Of a DNA stretch of 64,000 nt, positions 9,254 through 16,450 are shown piece after piece. Source of the DNA: Vibrio gallaecicus (lineage in GTDB: Bacteria > Pseudomonadota > Gammaproteobacteria > Enterobacterales > Vibrionaceae); the NCBI RefSeq assembly GCF_024347495.1, contig NZ_AP025491.1, positions 248,001 to 312,000 on the forward strand, written 5' to 3'. Below the pieces are notes generated by a model. That model saw only the letters and a program-made list of their open reading frames with translations, ran no database searches and was not told the DNA's origin. Every line of letters starts with the position of its first letter. Position 1 is the stretch's first letter. The position numbers were made by a program, and so were the translations under genes.

Positions 9254-10819
9254 ATGAGTCAACAATCTTCTGCTGCACCGCTTTCTACTCTTACTAAACA
9301 GCAACAACGATTCAGCGATATTATTTCTGATATGAGTTTGTCTCCAAAACAGAAATCGAGCTATCTAGCGTTGGAAGCTGAAGCAAGCTTACCCTATGTT
9401 GAGGTGAGTGATGAGGTGAAATCAGCTTTAGATGAAGGTGTGTTGTGCGACATGTTTGAAGGCCATGCCCCATTTAAGCCGCGCTATGTCTTACCGGATT
9501 ATTCCAAATACTTGTATCAAGGCTCAGAGTATTTAGAACTTAGTGCGGCGACCAATTTTGATGAAGCATTGAACATGCTGACCATCATTTATCACCATGT
9601 GCCATCGGTAACGTCTATTCCAGTTTATTTAGGTCAACTCGATGACGTTTTGATGCCATTTGTCGGTGATTTAACCGATGAACAAATTTATCAAAAATTG
9701 AAGCTGTTTTGGATAATGCTGGATAGAACGCTGCCAGATGCATTTATGCATGTGAATATTGGCCCAGCCGACAATATTGTTTGTCGAACTATCCTACGTG
9801 TCGATGCTGAGCTGAAGAAAATTGCTCCTAATTTAACTTTCATGTATGACCCAGCAATTACACCTGATGATTTGCTGCGCCAAGCGACTTCAAACATTTG
9901 TGAATGCAGTAAGCCTCACATTGCCAATTATCCGCTTCATGCTAAAGCGTACGGTGATAAGAAATTTGGCATTGTAAGTTGCTACAATTCTCTGCCTCTT
10001 GCCGGGGGTTCTAACACTTTAGTTCGTATGAACTTGAAAGAAGTTGCTCTCAAATCAGCCGATAGAGTTGATTTTCTTAATCAGGTTTTACCTGCATATA
10101 GCCGTATCATGGTTGAACTCATGGATGCGCGATGTACTTTCTTACATGAAGACTCTCATTTCTTCGAAGGCTTTTTAGCTAAAGAAGGGCTTATTGAAGA
10201 AAGCCGTTTTGCGCCTATGTTTGGTATATATGGCATGGCAGAAGCGGTGAATATTTTGCTAGACAAAGAAGCCAAGCAGGGCGCTTATGGCTTGGATGAT
10301 GAATCGAATCAGTTAGGTCATCGCATTTCAGAAAAGCTTGCTGAGATTGTTGAAATGTCAGATGTGAAGTATGGCTTAGCTGGAAAGGCTTTACTGCATG
10401 CTCAAGGCGGTATCAGTTTAGATAAAGAAGTGACACCGGGCGTGAGAATCCCTTATGGGACAGAACCTGATCCCGTCTCTTATGTTCGTGCAACTGCTGG
10501 GCATCATAAATTTTATACTTCAGGCATCAGTGACATCTTAACTATTGATGAAACCGTTAAATCAAACCCCGAAGCGATGTTTAACTTGTGTAAAGGTGCG
10601 ATTCAAGCTGGTTACCGTGAATTTACCGCGAATGTTGCATCTAATGATTTAGTCCGTGTGACGGGCTATATGGTCAAGCTGTCTGACATTGCAAAATTTG
10701 ATGATGAAGGTTCTCGAACAAATACGACTTTCTTGGGAGCAGAAGCCGCTAAAAATACCGGTATCCTAGAAAGAAAACCTCGTGTCGCCAGTTTAGAAGT
10801 GTCACCCGTTTACGAATAA
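9254..10819 (+). CDS. yjjI: YjjI family glycyl radical enzyme, function unknown
   Basis: A 521-residue protein matching the YjjI branch of glycyl radical enzymes. The C-terminal glycyl radical fingerprint is RVTGYMVK with the radical Gly at about residue 471, and SCYNSLPLAGG at about 242-252 supplies the likely thiyl-radical Cys (about 243). It lacks the overall length of pyruvate formate-lyase (about 760), as expected for YjjI. Members of this branch have no established reaction to my knowledge. It is followed 52 bp later by yjjW, its radical SAM activase, so the two should act together under anaerobic conditions. A half FNR-like element at 9118 is too weak to rely on. Confidence 0.9.
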   Translation: MSQQSSAAPLSTLTKQQQRFSDIISDMSLSPKQKSSYLALEAEASLPYVEVSDEVKSALDEGVLCDMFEGHAPFKPRYVLPDYSKYLYQGSEYLELSAATNFDEALNMLTIIYHHVPSVTSIPVYLGQLDDVLMPFVGDLTDEQIYQKLKLFWIMLDRTLPDAFMHVNIGPADNIVCRTILRVDAELKKIAPNLTFMYDPAITPDDLLRQATSNICECSKPHIANYPLHAKAYGDKKFGIVSCYNSLPLAGGSNTLVRMNLKEVALKSADRVDFLNQVLPAYSRIMVELMDARCTFLHEDSHFFEGFLAKEGLIEESRFAPMFGIYGMAEAVNILLDKEAKQGAYGLDDESNQLGHRISEKLAEIVEMSDVKYGLAGKALLHAQGGISLDKEVTPGVRIPYGTEPDPVSYVRATAGHHKFYTSGISDILTIDETVKSNPEAMFNLCKGAIQAGYREFTANVASNDLVRVTGYMVKLSDIAKFDDEGSRTNTTFLGAEAAKNTGILERKPRVASLEVSPVYE

Positions 10820-10871
10820 ATAAAAGGTATTTCCAGTGAATACGTTTAACCAATTTCTGATCTAACAACTC

Positions 10872-11762
10872 ATGGCTAGGGTTTATAATAATAAGACAGA
10901 AAAACAAGCGAAGGTCAGCCGTGTGCTGACCTTTTCTTGTGTTGACGGGCCTGGCAACAGGCTGGTCCTTTTCCTTCAAGGATGTAACTTTGATTGCATC
11001 ACATGCCACAATCCCCACACTATTAATCACTGTAACCACTGCGGTGATTGCGTATCAGCATGCCCAAGTAATGCGTTGCAAAAAGACGCCTCAGGTAAAG
11101 TCATTTGGAACGTGGCAGCATGCACTCATTGCGATCAATGTATTGATATTTGCAGCCATAAATCCAGCCCGAAGATTACAACAATGACAGTGTCTGATGT
11201 GATGGCTGAAATACAAAAAAATCAGTTCTTTTTAAGTGGCATTACTATCTCGGGTGGGGAAGCTACTCTACAGTTGCCCTTTATTATCGAGCTGTTTAGA
11301 GAGATCAAAGAAGACCCGCAGCTCGCTCATTTGACTTGCTTTATTGATAGTAATGGCTCATTGCCTATTTCGGGGTGGGAAAGAGTCTTGCCTTACCTAG
11401 ATGGGGCGATGATTGACCTAAAATCCTGGCAAGAAGAGACCCATCAATGGCTTGTTGGACGAGGGAATCACCGGGTCTTTGAAACAATTCGTTTTTTGAA
11501 CGAGACAAACAAATTACACGAAGTGCGGTTACTACATATTCCAAACAAGAGCGATTTAGACTCAGAAGTGGAACAAGTCGGGCAATATCTAAAAGCTCTG
11601 TCTAGCTCGGTTCAAATTCGTTTAAATGCATTTCAGCACCACGGTGTAGTAGGGCAAGCTTTGCAGTGGTCAAAATGCAGCCGAGAACAAATGGAAACTT
11701 TCCACGATAAGCTGCATCTTATTGTTCAGCGACCTATGCTCACTCCTGATGTGTATACGTAA
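10872..11762 (+). CDS. yjjW: YjjW family glycyl radical enzyme activase (radical SAM)
   Basis: A 296-residue radical SAM protein. The SAM-cluster motif CX3CX2C is at about residues 38, 42 and 45 (CNFDCITC). It is followed by an inserted two-cluster ferredoxin domain with Cys at about 54, 57, 60, 64 and again 84, 87, 90, 94. The pattern fits activases of the PFL-AE type that carry two auxiliary 4Fe-4S clusters. TISGGEATLQ is the SAM-binding GGE motif. Its job is to abstract hydrogen from the Gly of YjjI. Ribosome-binding site is weak, consistent with translation coupled to the gene upstream. Tail-to-tail with the next LysR gene (30 bp). Confidence 0.92.
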   Translation: MARVYNNKTEKQAKVSRVLTFSCVDGPGNRLVLFLQGCNFDCITCHNPHTINHCNHCGDCVSACPSNALQKDASGKVIWNVAACTHCDQCIDICSHKSSPKITTMTVSDVMAEIQKNQFFLSGITISGGEATLQLPFIIELFREIKEDPQLAHLTCFIDSNGSLPISGWERVLPYLDGAMIDLKSWQEETHQWLVGRGNHRVFETIRFLNETNKLHEVRLLHIPNKSDLDSEVEQVGQYLKALSSSVQIRLNAFQHHGVVGQALQWSKCSREQMETFHDKLHLIVQRPMLTPDVYT

Positions 11763-11792
11763 TTGTTGTTTTTCGATCTAAGCATGCTTAAA

Positions 11793-12722
11793 TCATGAAC
11801 TAGCCTTATTACACGACACTAAAAATTGCTCACATAGCCACTTAATTGCAGGGTCGTTCATATTAGGTTTGTTCCATACAAGGCTGTACGCAACTTTCCC
11901 GTAATCGAACGGCAAAGGCTTACTGATCAGCCCTTTGGCTTGCAGGGCGCTGTTTGACCAAGCTTTTGAGCAGGTAAACAAGAATGGGGTGTGGTGGCAA
12001 AGCACCGCAGCTGCTCCAAAATCCGCTACATTAATCGCAATATCTCGTGGCTTGTACTGCTGCACTAAATTTTGCTCAAAGTATGGCTGTGTCAGCTCGT
12101 TTTCTAAGATCCCAATATGCTTATGGTTCAGGTATCCATCTATGGTCAAAGGTTTATCTGCGAGTGGATGGGTAGCGTTCATCAAACAAATCATTTCATC
12201 TTCACAAATTGTCTTCCAGATAAGATCTTTGTTTTCGGTTGGGGGTTGTGAAATATCGTGAGGCAAAAGAATACAATTCACTTTCCCGCTTAATAGAGCA
12301 TCAAACCCCAGTTGCTGTTTTGAATAAATGTTAAGCGTGGCGCTGGGCGCTAGCTCGGTTGTGATATGACTAATCGTTGAAGCAAACACTTCAAAAGTAC
12401 TTTCACGCATGGAAAGTGAAAAACTGCCTTTGTATTCAGAGGGGCAAAAATTCTGCTGGTGTAAAAGCCCATTCATACTAGAAAGAATAGCATGGATAGT
12501 CGGGGCTATTTTGATGGCGAAGGGCGTTGGAATGAGCTTGGTGCCATCTCGGTAAAATAAGTCGTCACTCAAGATTTCACGAAGTTGAGAAAGCGTTTTA
12601 CTCACACTTGATGGACTAACACAAAGCTGTTCTGCAGTTTGAGTGACGCTATGAGTATTAAGCATTATATGCAAAGCAGTGAGGTGCTTTAAACTGATAC
12701 GAGAAAGGTGTAGGTAATCCAT
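11793..12722 (-). CDS. LysR-family transcriptional regulator
   Basis: A 309-residue LysR regulator with helix-turn-helix SVTQTAEQLCVSPSSVSKTLSQLREIL at about residues 25-51 and the usual two-lobed effector domain. It starts MDYLHLSRISLKHLTALH, the form seen in NodD/LeuO-like LysR proteins. It lies between yjjW (convergent) and aacS (same strand, 220 bp away), so gene order gives no strong target. Effector unknown. Confidence 0.88.
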   Translation of the reverse strand: MDYLHLSRISLKHLTALHIMLNTHSVTQTAEQLCVSPSSVSKTLSQLREILSDDLFYRDGTKLIPTPFAIKIAPTIHAILSSMNGLLHQQNFCPSEYKGSFSLSMRESTFEVFASTISHITTELAPSATLNIYSKQQLGFDALLSGKVNCILLPHDISQPPTENKDLIWKTICEDEMICLMNATHPLADKPLTIDGYLNHKHIGILENELTQPYFEQNLVQQYKPRDIAINVADFGAAAVLCHHTPFLFTCSKAWSNSALQAKGLISKPLPFDYGKVAYSLVWNKPNMNDPAIKWLCEQFLVSCNKASS

Positions 12723-12941
12723 TGAAGGCTCAAAGGTGATTATTTTTGTAGTGGGTGCATTATACGTGTGCCCAAATTAAATTGGGCACATAAATTATAA
12801 AATAGCTGTTTATATTTCAGCAAAACGGCTTTGACTACTTTTCTTGAATAGCAGTTAATAAGGCTTAAAGGTACCAAGCAATAAAGTCTATAGCTTTACT
12901 CTTGTTCTTCCTTGCTTGATGACATGTCTTGTCTTGCCTTG

Positions 12942-15023
12942 TTAAGTCAGAGATACCGTTTGTTCAAAGACTCGCTGCACTTCATCTAGGGCGGTTGGGT
13001 TAGCAATTGCCCCTATGTTTTTGACCGTCTGACCATGAATGATCTGTTTTACGGCTAGTTCGACAAGTTTGCCCGATTTAGTTTTCGGTATATCAGACAG
13101 CGGGAGAACAAGCCTTGGTACATGCCTTGGTGAACAGCGCTTTCGAAGCAGGGTTTTGATAGTGTTGACAAGTTCGTCGGTGAGTTTTTGTTTTCCAGTG
13201 GTTTGGACAAATAGTACGATCACTTCATCTGTGTCTTGCTGTAATCCTACCGCGATTGAATCGACGATTTCGTCCATCGCATTAACTTGCTGATAAATTT
13301 CTCCAGTGCCAATCCTTACTCCGCCTGGGTTTAAAGTGGTGTCGCTGCGACCAAAAAAGATCATGCCTTGATTTTTAGTTGGTAAAACATCATCTCCATG
13401 GTGCCAAATTCCTTCAAACTTATCCCAATAGCTAGCATGATATTTTTCGCCATTATCTCCCCAAAATCCGATGGGCTGATTTGGAAAACTGTTTAAGCAT
13501 GCTAGTTCACCTCTCTGATTACTAAGTGGGCTGCCTTGTTCATCAATTGCCTGAATATCTAAGCCTAGAGCACTGCTTTGGCACTCTCCTCTGAAAACTG
13601 GGCTGATGGGGTTTCCTAAGACAAAACAGCCACAGATATCTGTCCCTCCTGAAATCGAAGCCAAATGCAGATCACGTTTGATGTTTTGATAAACAAAATC
13701 AAACTGCTCTGGGTACAGAACAGAACCGGTGGAACAAAGGGTTTTTAGATGATGTAGGTTATGAGCTGAAGTGGGAATGTAATGCGCTTTTTGTAGTGCT
13801 TCTAAGTATTTCGCGGATGTGCCGAATAGCGTTACTTGCTGCTGTTCGGCTAACTCCCATAAAACACTGGGTGATGGGTACATTGGGCTGCCATCATAAA
13901 TGACAAGGGTGGCACCGCTTGCTAAAGCTGAAACGTGCCAGTTCCACATCATCCAACCACAGGTTGTGTAATAAAACACGCGATCTTGAGGCTTGATATC
14001 ACTATGAAGTTGATGTTCTTTTAGGTGATTAAGTGTGGTACCACCAACAGAGTGGACAATGCACTTTGGTTTTCCTGTGGTGCCTGACGAGTAAAGAACG
14101 AATAACGGTTCATTAAAACCAATACGCTTAAATTCTATGTTAGTGGGCTCAAAAGACCTGACCATCTTTTTCCATAAAAGAGGCGTTATATCAGAAGTGA
14201 CTTTTTTATCTGGTTGTTGTGCCGGTAGGCTACCTGAACCTGAACCTGAACCTGAACCTGAACCTGAACCTGAACCTGAACCTGAAAGCGACTCGGTATT
14301 TGGGCTTGCTTGATATTGAACTTCTACGCATCGAATTAAACTGGGTAAGCGATTGGATATTTGATGATTTTTACTCGCCATAGAATGATGCTTACCGTTG
14401 AATGAATAGCCATCACAATAGAATAGAACTTTAGGTTTAACTTGGCTAAAGCGCTCTACAACACTTTCAACTCCGAAATCTGGCGATGTTGAGGTCCATA
14501 CCGCACCAAGACTTGTTGTTGCCAACATAGCAATTAACGTTTCCGTTAAGTACGGTAAATAGCCAGCAACAGTGTCACCTTTTTTAACACCTTGAGTGCG
14601 TAACCATTGCTGTACAGAAGAGACTTGTTCGTAAAGCTGTTGCCAGGTGATTGAGCTGTTTTCGCCCCTTTCATTCGAGAAAATGACGGCTAATTCGTTT
14701 GGGTATTGAGTTGTGGATTCGAGCAGGTTTTCTGCGTAGTTGAGTTTTGCCTGTGGAAACCATTGAGTGTCTCTAGCGCCGACAAACTCCTGCCATTTAG
14801 CTTTACCCGCGGCTTTGATAGCATGCCCTTGAGCACCCTTTATATTGCAAAAATTCCAGATTTCTTCCCAAAAGACAGCGTCGTTTTTTATTGACCAATC
14901 ATGAAGTTGCGTGAAATTAGTGATGTCTGCATGGTGATGACAGATTCGCTCAATAAAACGCTGGATGTTCGAGCTTTTAATGCGCTCTGTTGTTGGTGTC
15001 CAGATCGGTTGTTGGATCGACAT
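12942..15023 (-). CDS. aacS: Acetoacetyl-CoA synthetase with a Gly-Ser repeat insert
   Basis: Acetoacetate-CoA ligase of the adenylate-forming superfamily, 693 residues from the chosen start MSIQQPIWTPT (GAGGGA 5 nt upstream). An open frame 27 codons longer exists but lacks a good ribosome-binding site. The P-loop-like motif is YSSGTTGKPKCIVHS; later motifs include GWMMWNWHVS, SGGTDICGCF and the C-terminal Lys region IPKTKSGK, all typical of AacS. The family is usually about 650 residues; the excess comes from a run of nine Gly-Ser pairs encoded by a hexamer repeat in a linker before the P-loop. The enzyme uses ATP and CoA to activate acetoacetate, the end product of phenylalanine/tyrosine breakdown, fitting its place opposite phhAB. 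Confidence 0.92.
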   Translation of the reverse strand: MSIQQPIWTPTTERIKSSNIQRFIERICHHHADITNFTQLHDWSIKNDAVFWEEIWNFCNIKGAQGHAIKAAGKAKWQEFVGARDTQWFPQAKLNYAENLLESTTQYPNELAVIFSNERGENSSITWQQLYEQVSSVQQWLRTQGVKKGDTVAGYLPYLTETLIAMLATTSLGAVWTSTSPDFGVESVVERFSQVKPKVLFYCDGYSFNGKHHSMASKNHQISNRLPSLIRCVEVQYQASPNTESLSGSGSGSGSGSGSGSGSGSLPAQQPDKKVTSDITPLLWKKMVRSFEPTNIEFKRIGFNEPLFVLYSSGTTGKPKCIVHSVGGTTLNHLKEHQLHSDIKPQDRVFYYTTCGWMMWNWHVSALASGATLVIYDGSPMYPSPSVLWELAEQQQVTLFGTSAKYLEALQKAHYIPTSAHNLHHLKTLCSTGSVLYPEQFDFVYQNIKRDLHLASISGGTDICGCFVLGNPISPVFRGECQSSALGLDIQAIDEQGSPLSNQRGELACLNSFPNQPIGFWGDNGEKYHASYWDKFEGIWHHGDDVLPTKNQGMIFFGRSDTTLNPGGVRIGTGEIYQQVNAMDEIVDSIAVGLQQDTDEVIVLFVQTTGKQKLTDELVNTIKTLLRKRCSPRHVPRLVLPLSDIPKTKSGKLVELAVKQIIHGQTVKNIGAIANPTALDEVQRVFEQTVSLT
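14233..14286. repeat. Hexanucleotide tandem repeat, 9 copies of CCTGAA
   Basis: Nine perfect copies in a row inside the aacS gene. On the coding strand they give alternating Gly and Ser. A 6-bp unit changes protein length by two residues per copy without shifting the frame. Such perfect repeats are prone to slipped-strand length change. Confidence 0.97.
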
Positions 15024-15135
15024 AGTTCCCTCATTTTTTACGAATTCCATTGAGTTATTTTTGTGGCACACGAGCCACTTGTCAAAAAATAGGCGATAAA
15101 ACATTCAGTTGATTAATAAGGTAAAAAAGTGAAAA

Positions 15136-15153
15136 TGTAAATTATTTGTTACA
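15136..15153. promoter_or_regulatory. Strong TyrR/PhhR-type box
   Basis: TGTAAA, 6 bp, GTTACA: 11 of 12 conserved positions of the TyrR consensus TGTAAA-N6-TTTACA. It lies between the divergent aacS and phhA genes, about 113 bp before the aacS start and 113 bp before phhA, where a regulator of aromatic amino acid use would be expected. Confidence 0.7.
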
Positions 15154-15215
15154 TAAGGTGGCGTGCTGATTTTACTCGTATTATTGGCAGTGAAGCATCA
15201 AGTGGGTAGGCTTAA

Positions 15216-15233
15216 TGTAAATAGGTTGTTAAC
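15216..15233. promoter_or_regulatory. Weak TyrR-type box near phhA
   Basis: TGTAAA, 6 bp, GTTAAC: a perfect left half and a poor right half, 80 bp from the strong box and about 32 bp before the phhA ribosome-binding site region. TyrR systems often pair a strong with a weak box; this pairing is an inference. Confidence 0.4.
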
Positions 15234-15265
15234 TGAATGGCAATTTTTACAAAGGAGAAGGGGTG

Positions 15266-16060
15266 ATGACTCAATATCATTCCAAGCCTGTTGATGAAGC
15301 TGGAATCGTCGATTGGAGCAAGGAAGAAGATCGAATTTGGCATGATTTAGTTGTTCGCCAATTAGACAAGGTTAATGATAAAGCCTGCCAAGCCTATTTG
15401 GATGGTTTAGACACGCTAAATCTTTCAATAGATAGGGTACCGCAGTTACCTGAAATTAATGCAGTATTACAAAGAGAAACGGGTTGGAGTGTTGAACCTG
15501 TACCTGCTTTGATTAATTTCGACCGATTTTTTGATTTATTGGCGAATAAAAAATTCCCTGTAGCGACTTTTTTACGAAGTAGGGAAGAGTTTGATTATCT
15601 ACAAGAACCTGATTTTTTCCATGAGGTTTTCGGGCATTGCGCAATGCTGACTCACCCTGATTTTGCATCATTTACTCACAAATACGGGCAACTCGGGCAG
15701 AAAGCAAGTAGCAAGGAAAGGGCTTATTTAGCAAGGTTATATTGGTTTACGGTTGAATTTGGTTTAGTAAAAGAAAAAGGACAAACCAAGATTTACGGCG
15801 GTGGAATACTCTCTTCACCTGGGGAAACCATTTATGCTTTAGGTAACCCTGAACAACTGCATCAACCATTTAATGTAGAGAACGTATTAAGAACACCTTA
15901 CCGAATCGATATTATGCAACCCACCTATTTCGAGTTAGGTGATATTAAAGAGCTCTATCAATTGAGCCAAATGGATTTAATGGCGCAAGTTCATAATGCT
16001 ATGGAATTGGGCTTATTCACACCACTTTTTGAACGAAAGGAAGTTACACATGCTGGATGA
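15266..16060 (+). CDS. phhA: Phenylalanine 4-monooxygenase
   Basis: Bacterial-length phenylalanine hydroxylase (264 residues) that converts phenylalanine to tyrosine with tetrahydropterin, O2 and Fe(II). The iron ligands are visible: His119 and His124 in FFHEVFGHCAM and Glu164 in FTVEFGLV. It lacks the N-terminal ACT regulatory domain of animal enzymes, as usual in bacteria. Translation probably starts at ATG 15266 behind AAGGAGAAGG; a GTG one codon upstream is possible. The 3' end overlaps phhB by 11 bp, so the enzyme and its cofactor-recycling partner are co-translated. Regulation by a TyrR-like protein is suggested by the boxes upstream. Confidence 0.95.
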   Translation: MTQYHSKPVDEAGIVDWSKEEDRIWHDLVVRQLDKVNDKACQAYLDGLDTLNLSIDRVPQLPEINAVLQRETGWSVEPVPALINFDRFFDLLANKKFPVATFLRSREEFDYLQEPDFFHEVFGHCAMLTHPDFASFTHKYGQLGQKASSKERAYLARLYWFTVEFGLVKEKGQTKIYGGGILSSPGETIYALGNPEQLHQPFNVENVLRTPYRIDIMQPTYFELGDIKELYQLSQMDLMAQVHNAMELGLFTPLFERKEVTHAG

Positions 16061-16379
16061 ATTACGTTGCGAAGCCTGCAGTACAGACGCTCAAGCTTTA
16101 TCTGCTGAAGATCGCAGGTTGTTGTTCACAGAATTGACTGGATGGGAAATGCTAGAAAGAGAAGGCATTCCGCAGTTAGAAAAAGTATATAAGTTTAAAA
16201 ACTTCAAGCTAGCATGGGCATTTTCAAATAAAGTCGCAGAACTTGCTGAAGACGAATTCCATCACCCATCAATATTGTTGGAGTGGGGGCAAGTCACTGT
16301 TATATGGTGGAGCCATTCGATTAAAGGTTTGCATCGTAATGATTTTATTTGCGCCTCAAAGTGTGATTCGTTGGCTTAG
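16050..16379 (+). CDS. phhB: Pterin-4a-carbinolamine dehydratase
   Basis: A 109-residue DCoH/PhhB protein that dehydrates the 4a-hydroxytetrahydropterin made by phenylalanine hydroxylase and so regenerates the cofactor. The active-site pattern is the His-His-Pro stretch in DEFHHPSILLEWGQV with a later His in WSHSIKGLHRNDF. The ATG at 16050 lies inside the end of phhA and follows AAGGAAG at good spacing, so the longer upstream open frame is not used. It ends 57 bp before the convergent GGDEF-EAL gene, with a shared terminator. Confidence 0.93.
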   Translation: MLDELRCEACSTDAQALSAEDRRLLFTELTGWEMLEREGIPQLEKVYKFKNFKLAWAFSNKVAELAEDEFHHPSILLEWGQVTVIWWSHSIKGLHRNDFICASKCDSLA

Positions 16380-16416
16380 AACTGTTTAGTTCACGACTTT
16401 AATTGTAAATAACACT

Positions 16417-16450
16417 TAGCCTAAAGGTGTTCCTTTTAGGCTATTTTTTT
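16417..16450. terminator. Terminator between phhB and the CHASE-GGDEF-EAL gene
   Basis: TAGCCTAAAGG pairs with CCTTTTAGGCTA (one bulged base), loop TGTT, followed by seven T. It terminates phhAB and overlaps the last codons of the opposite gene. Confidence 0.85.
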
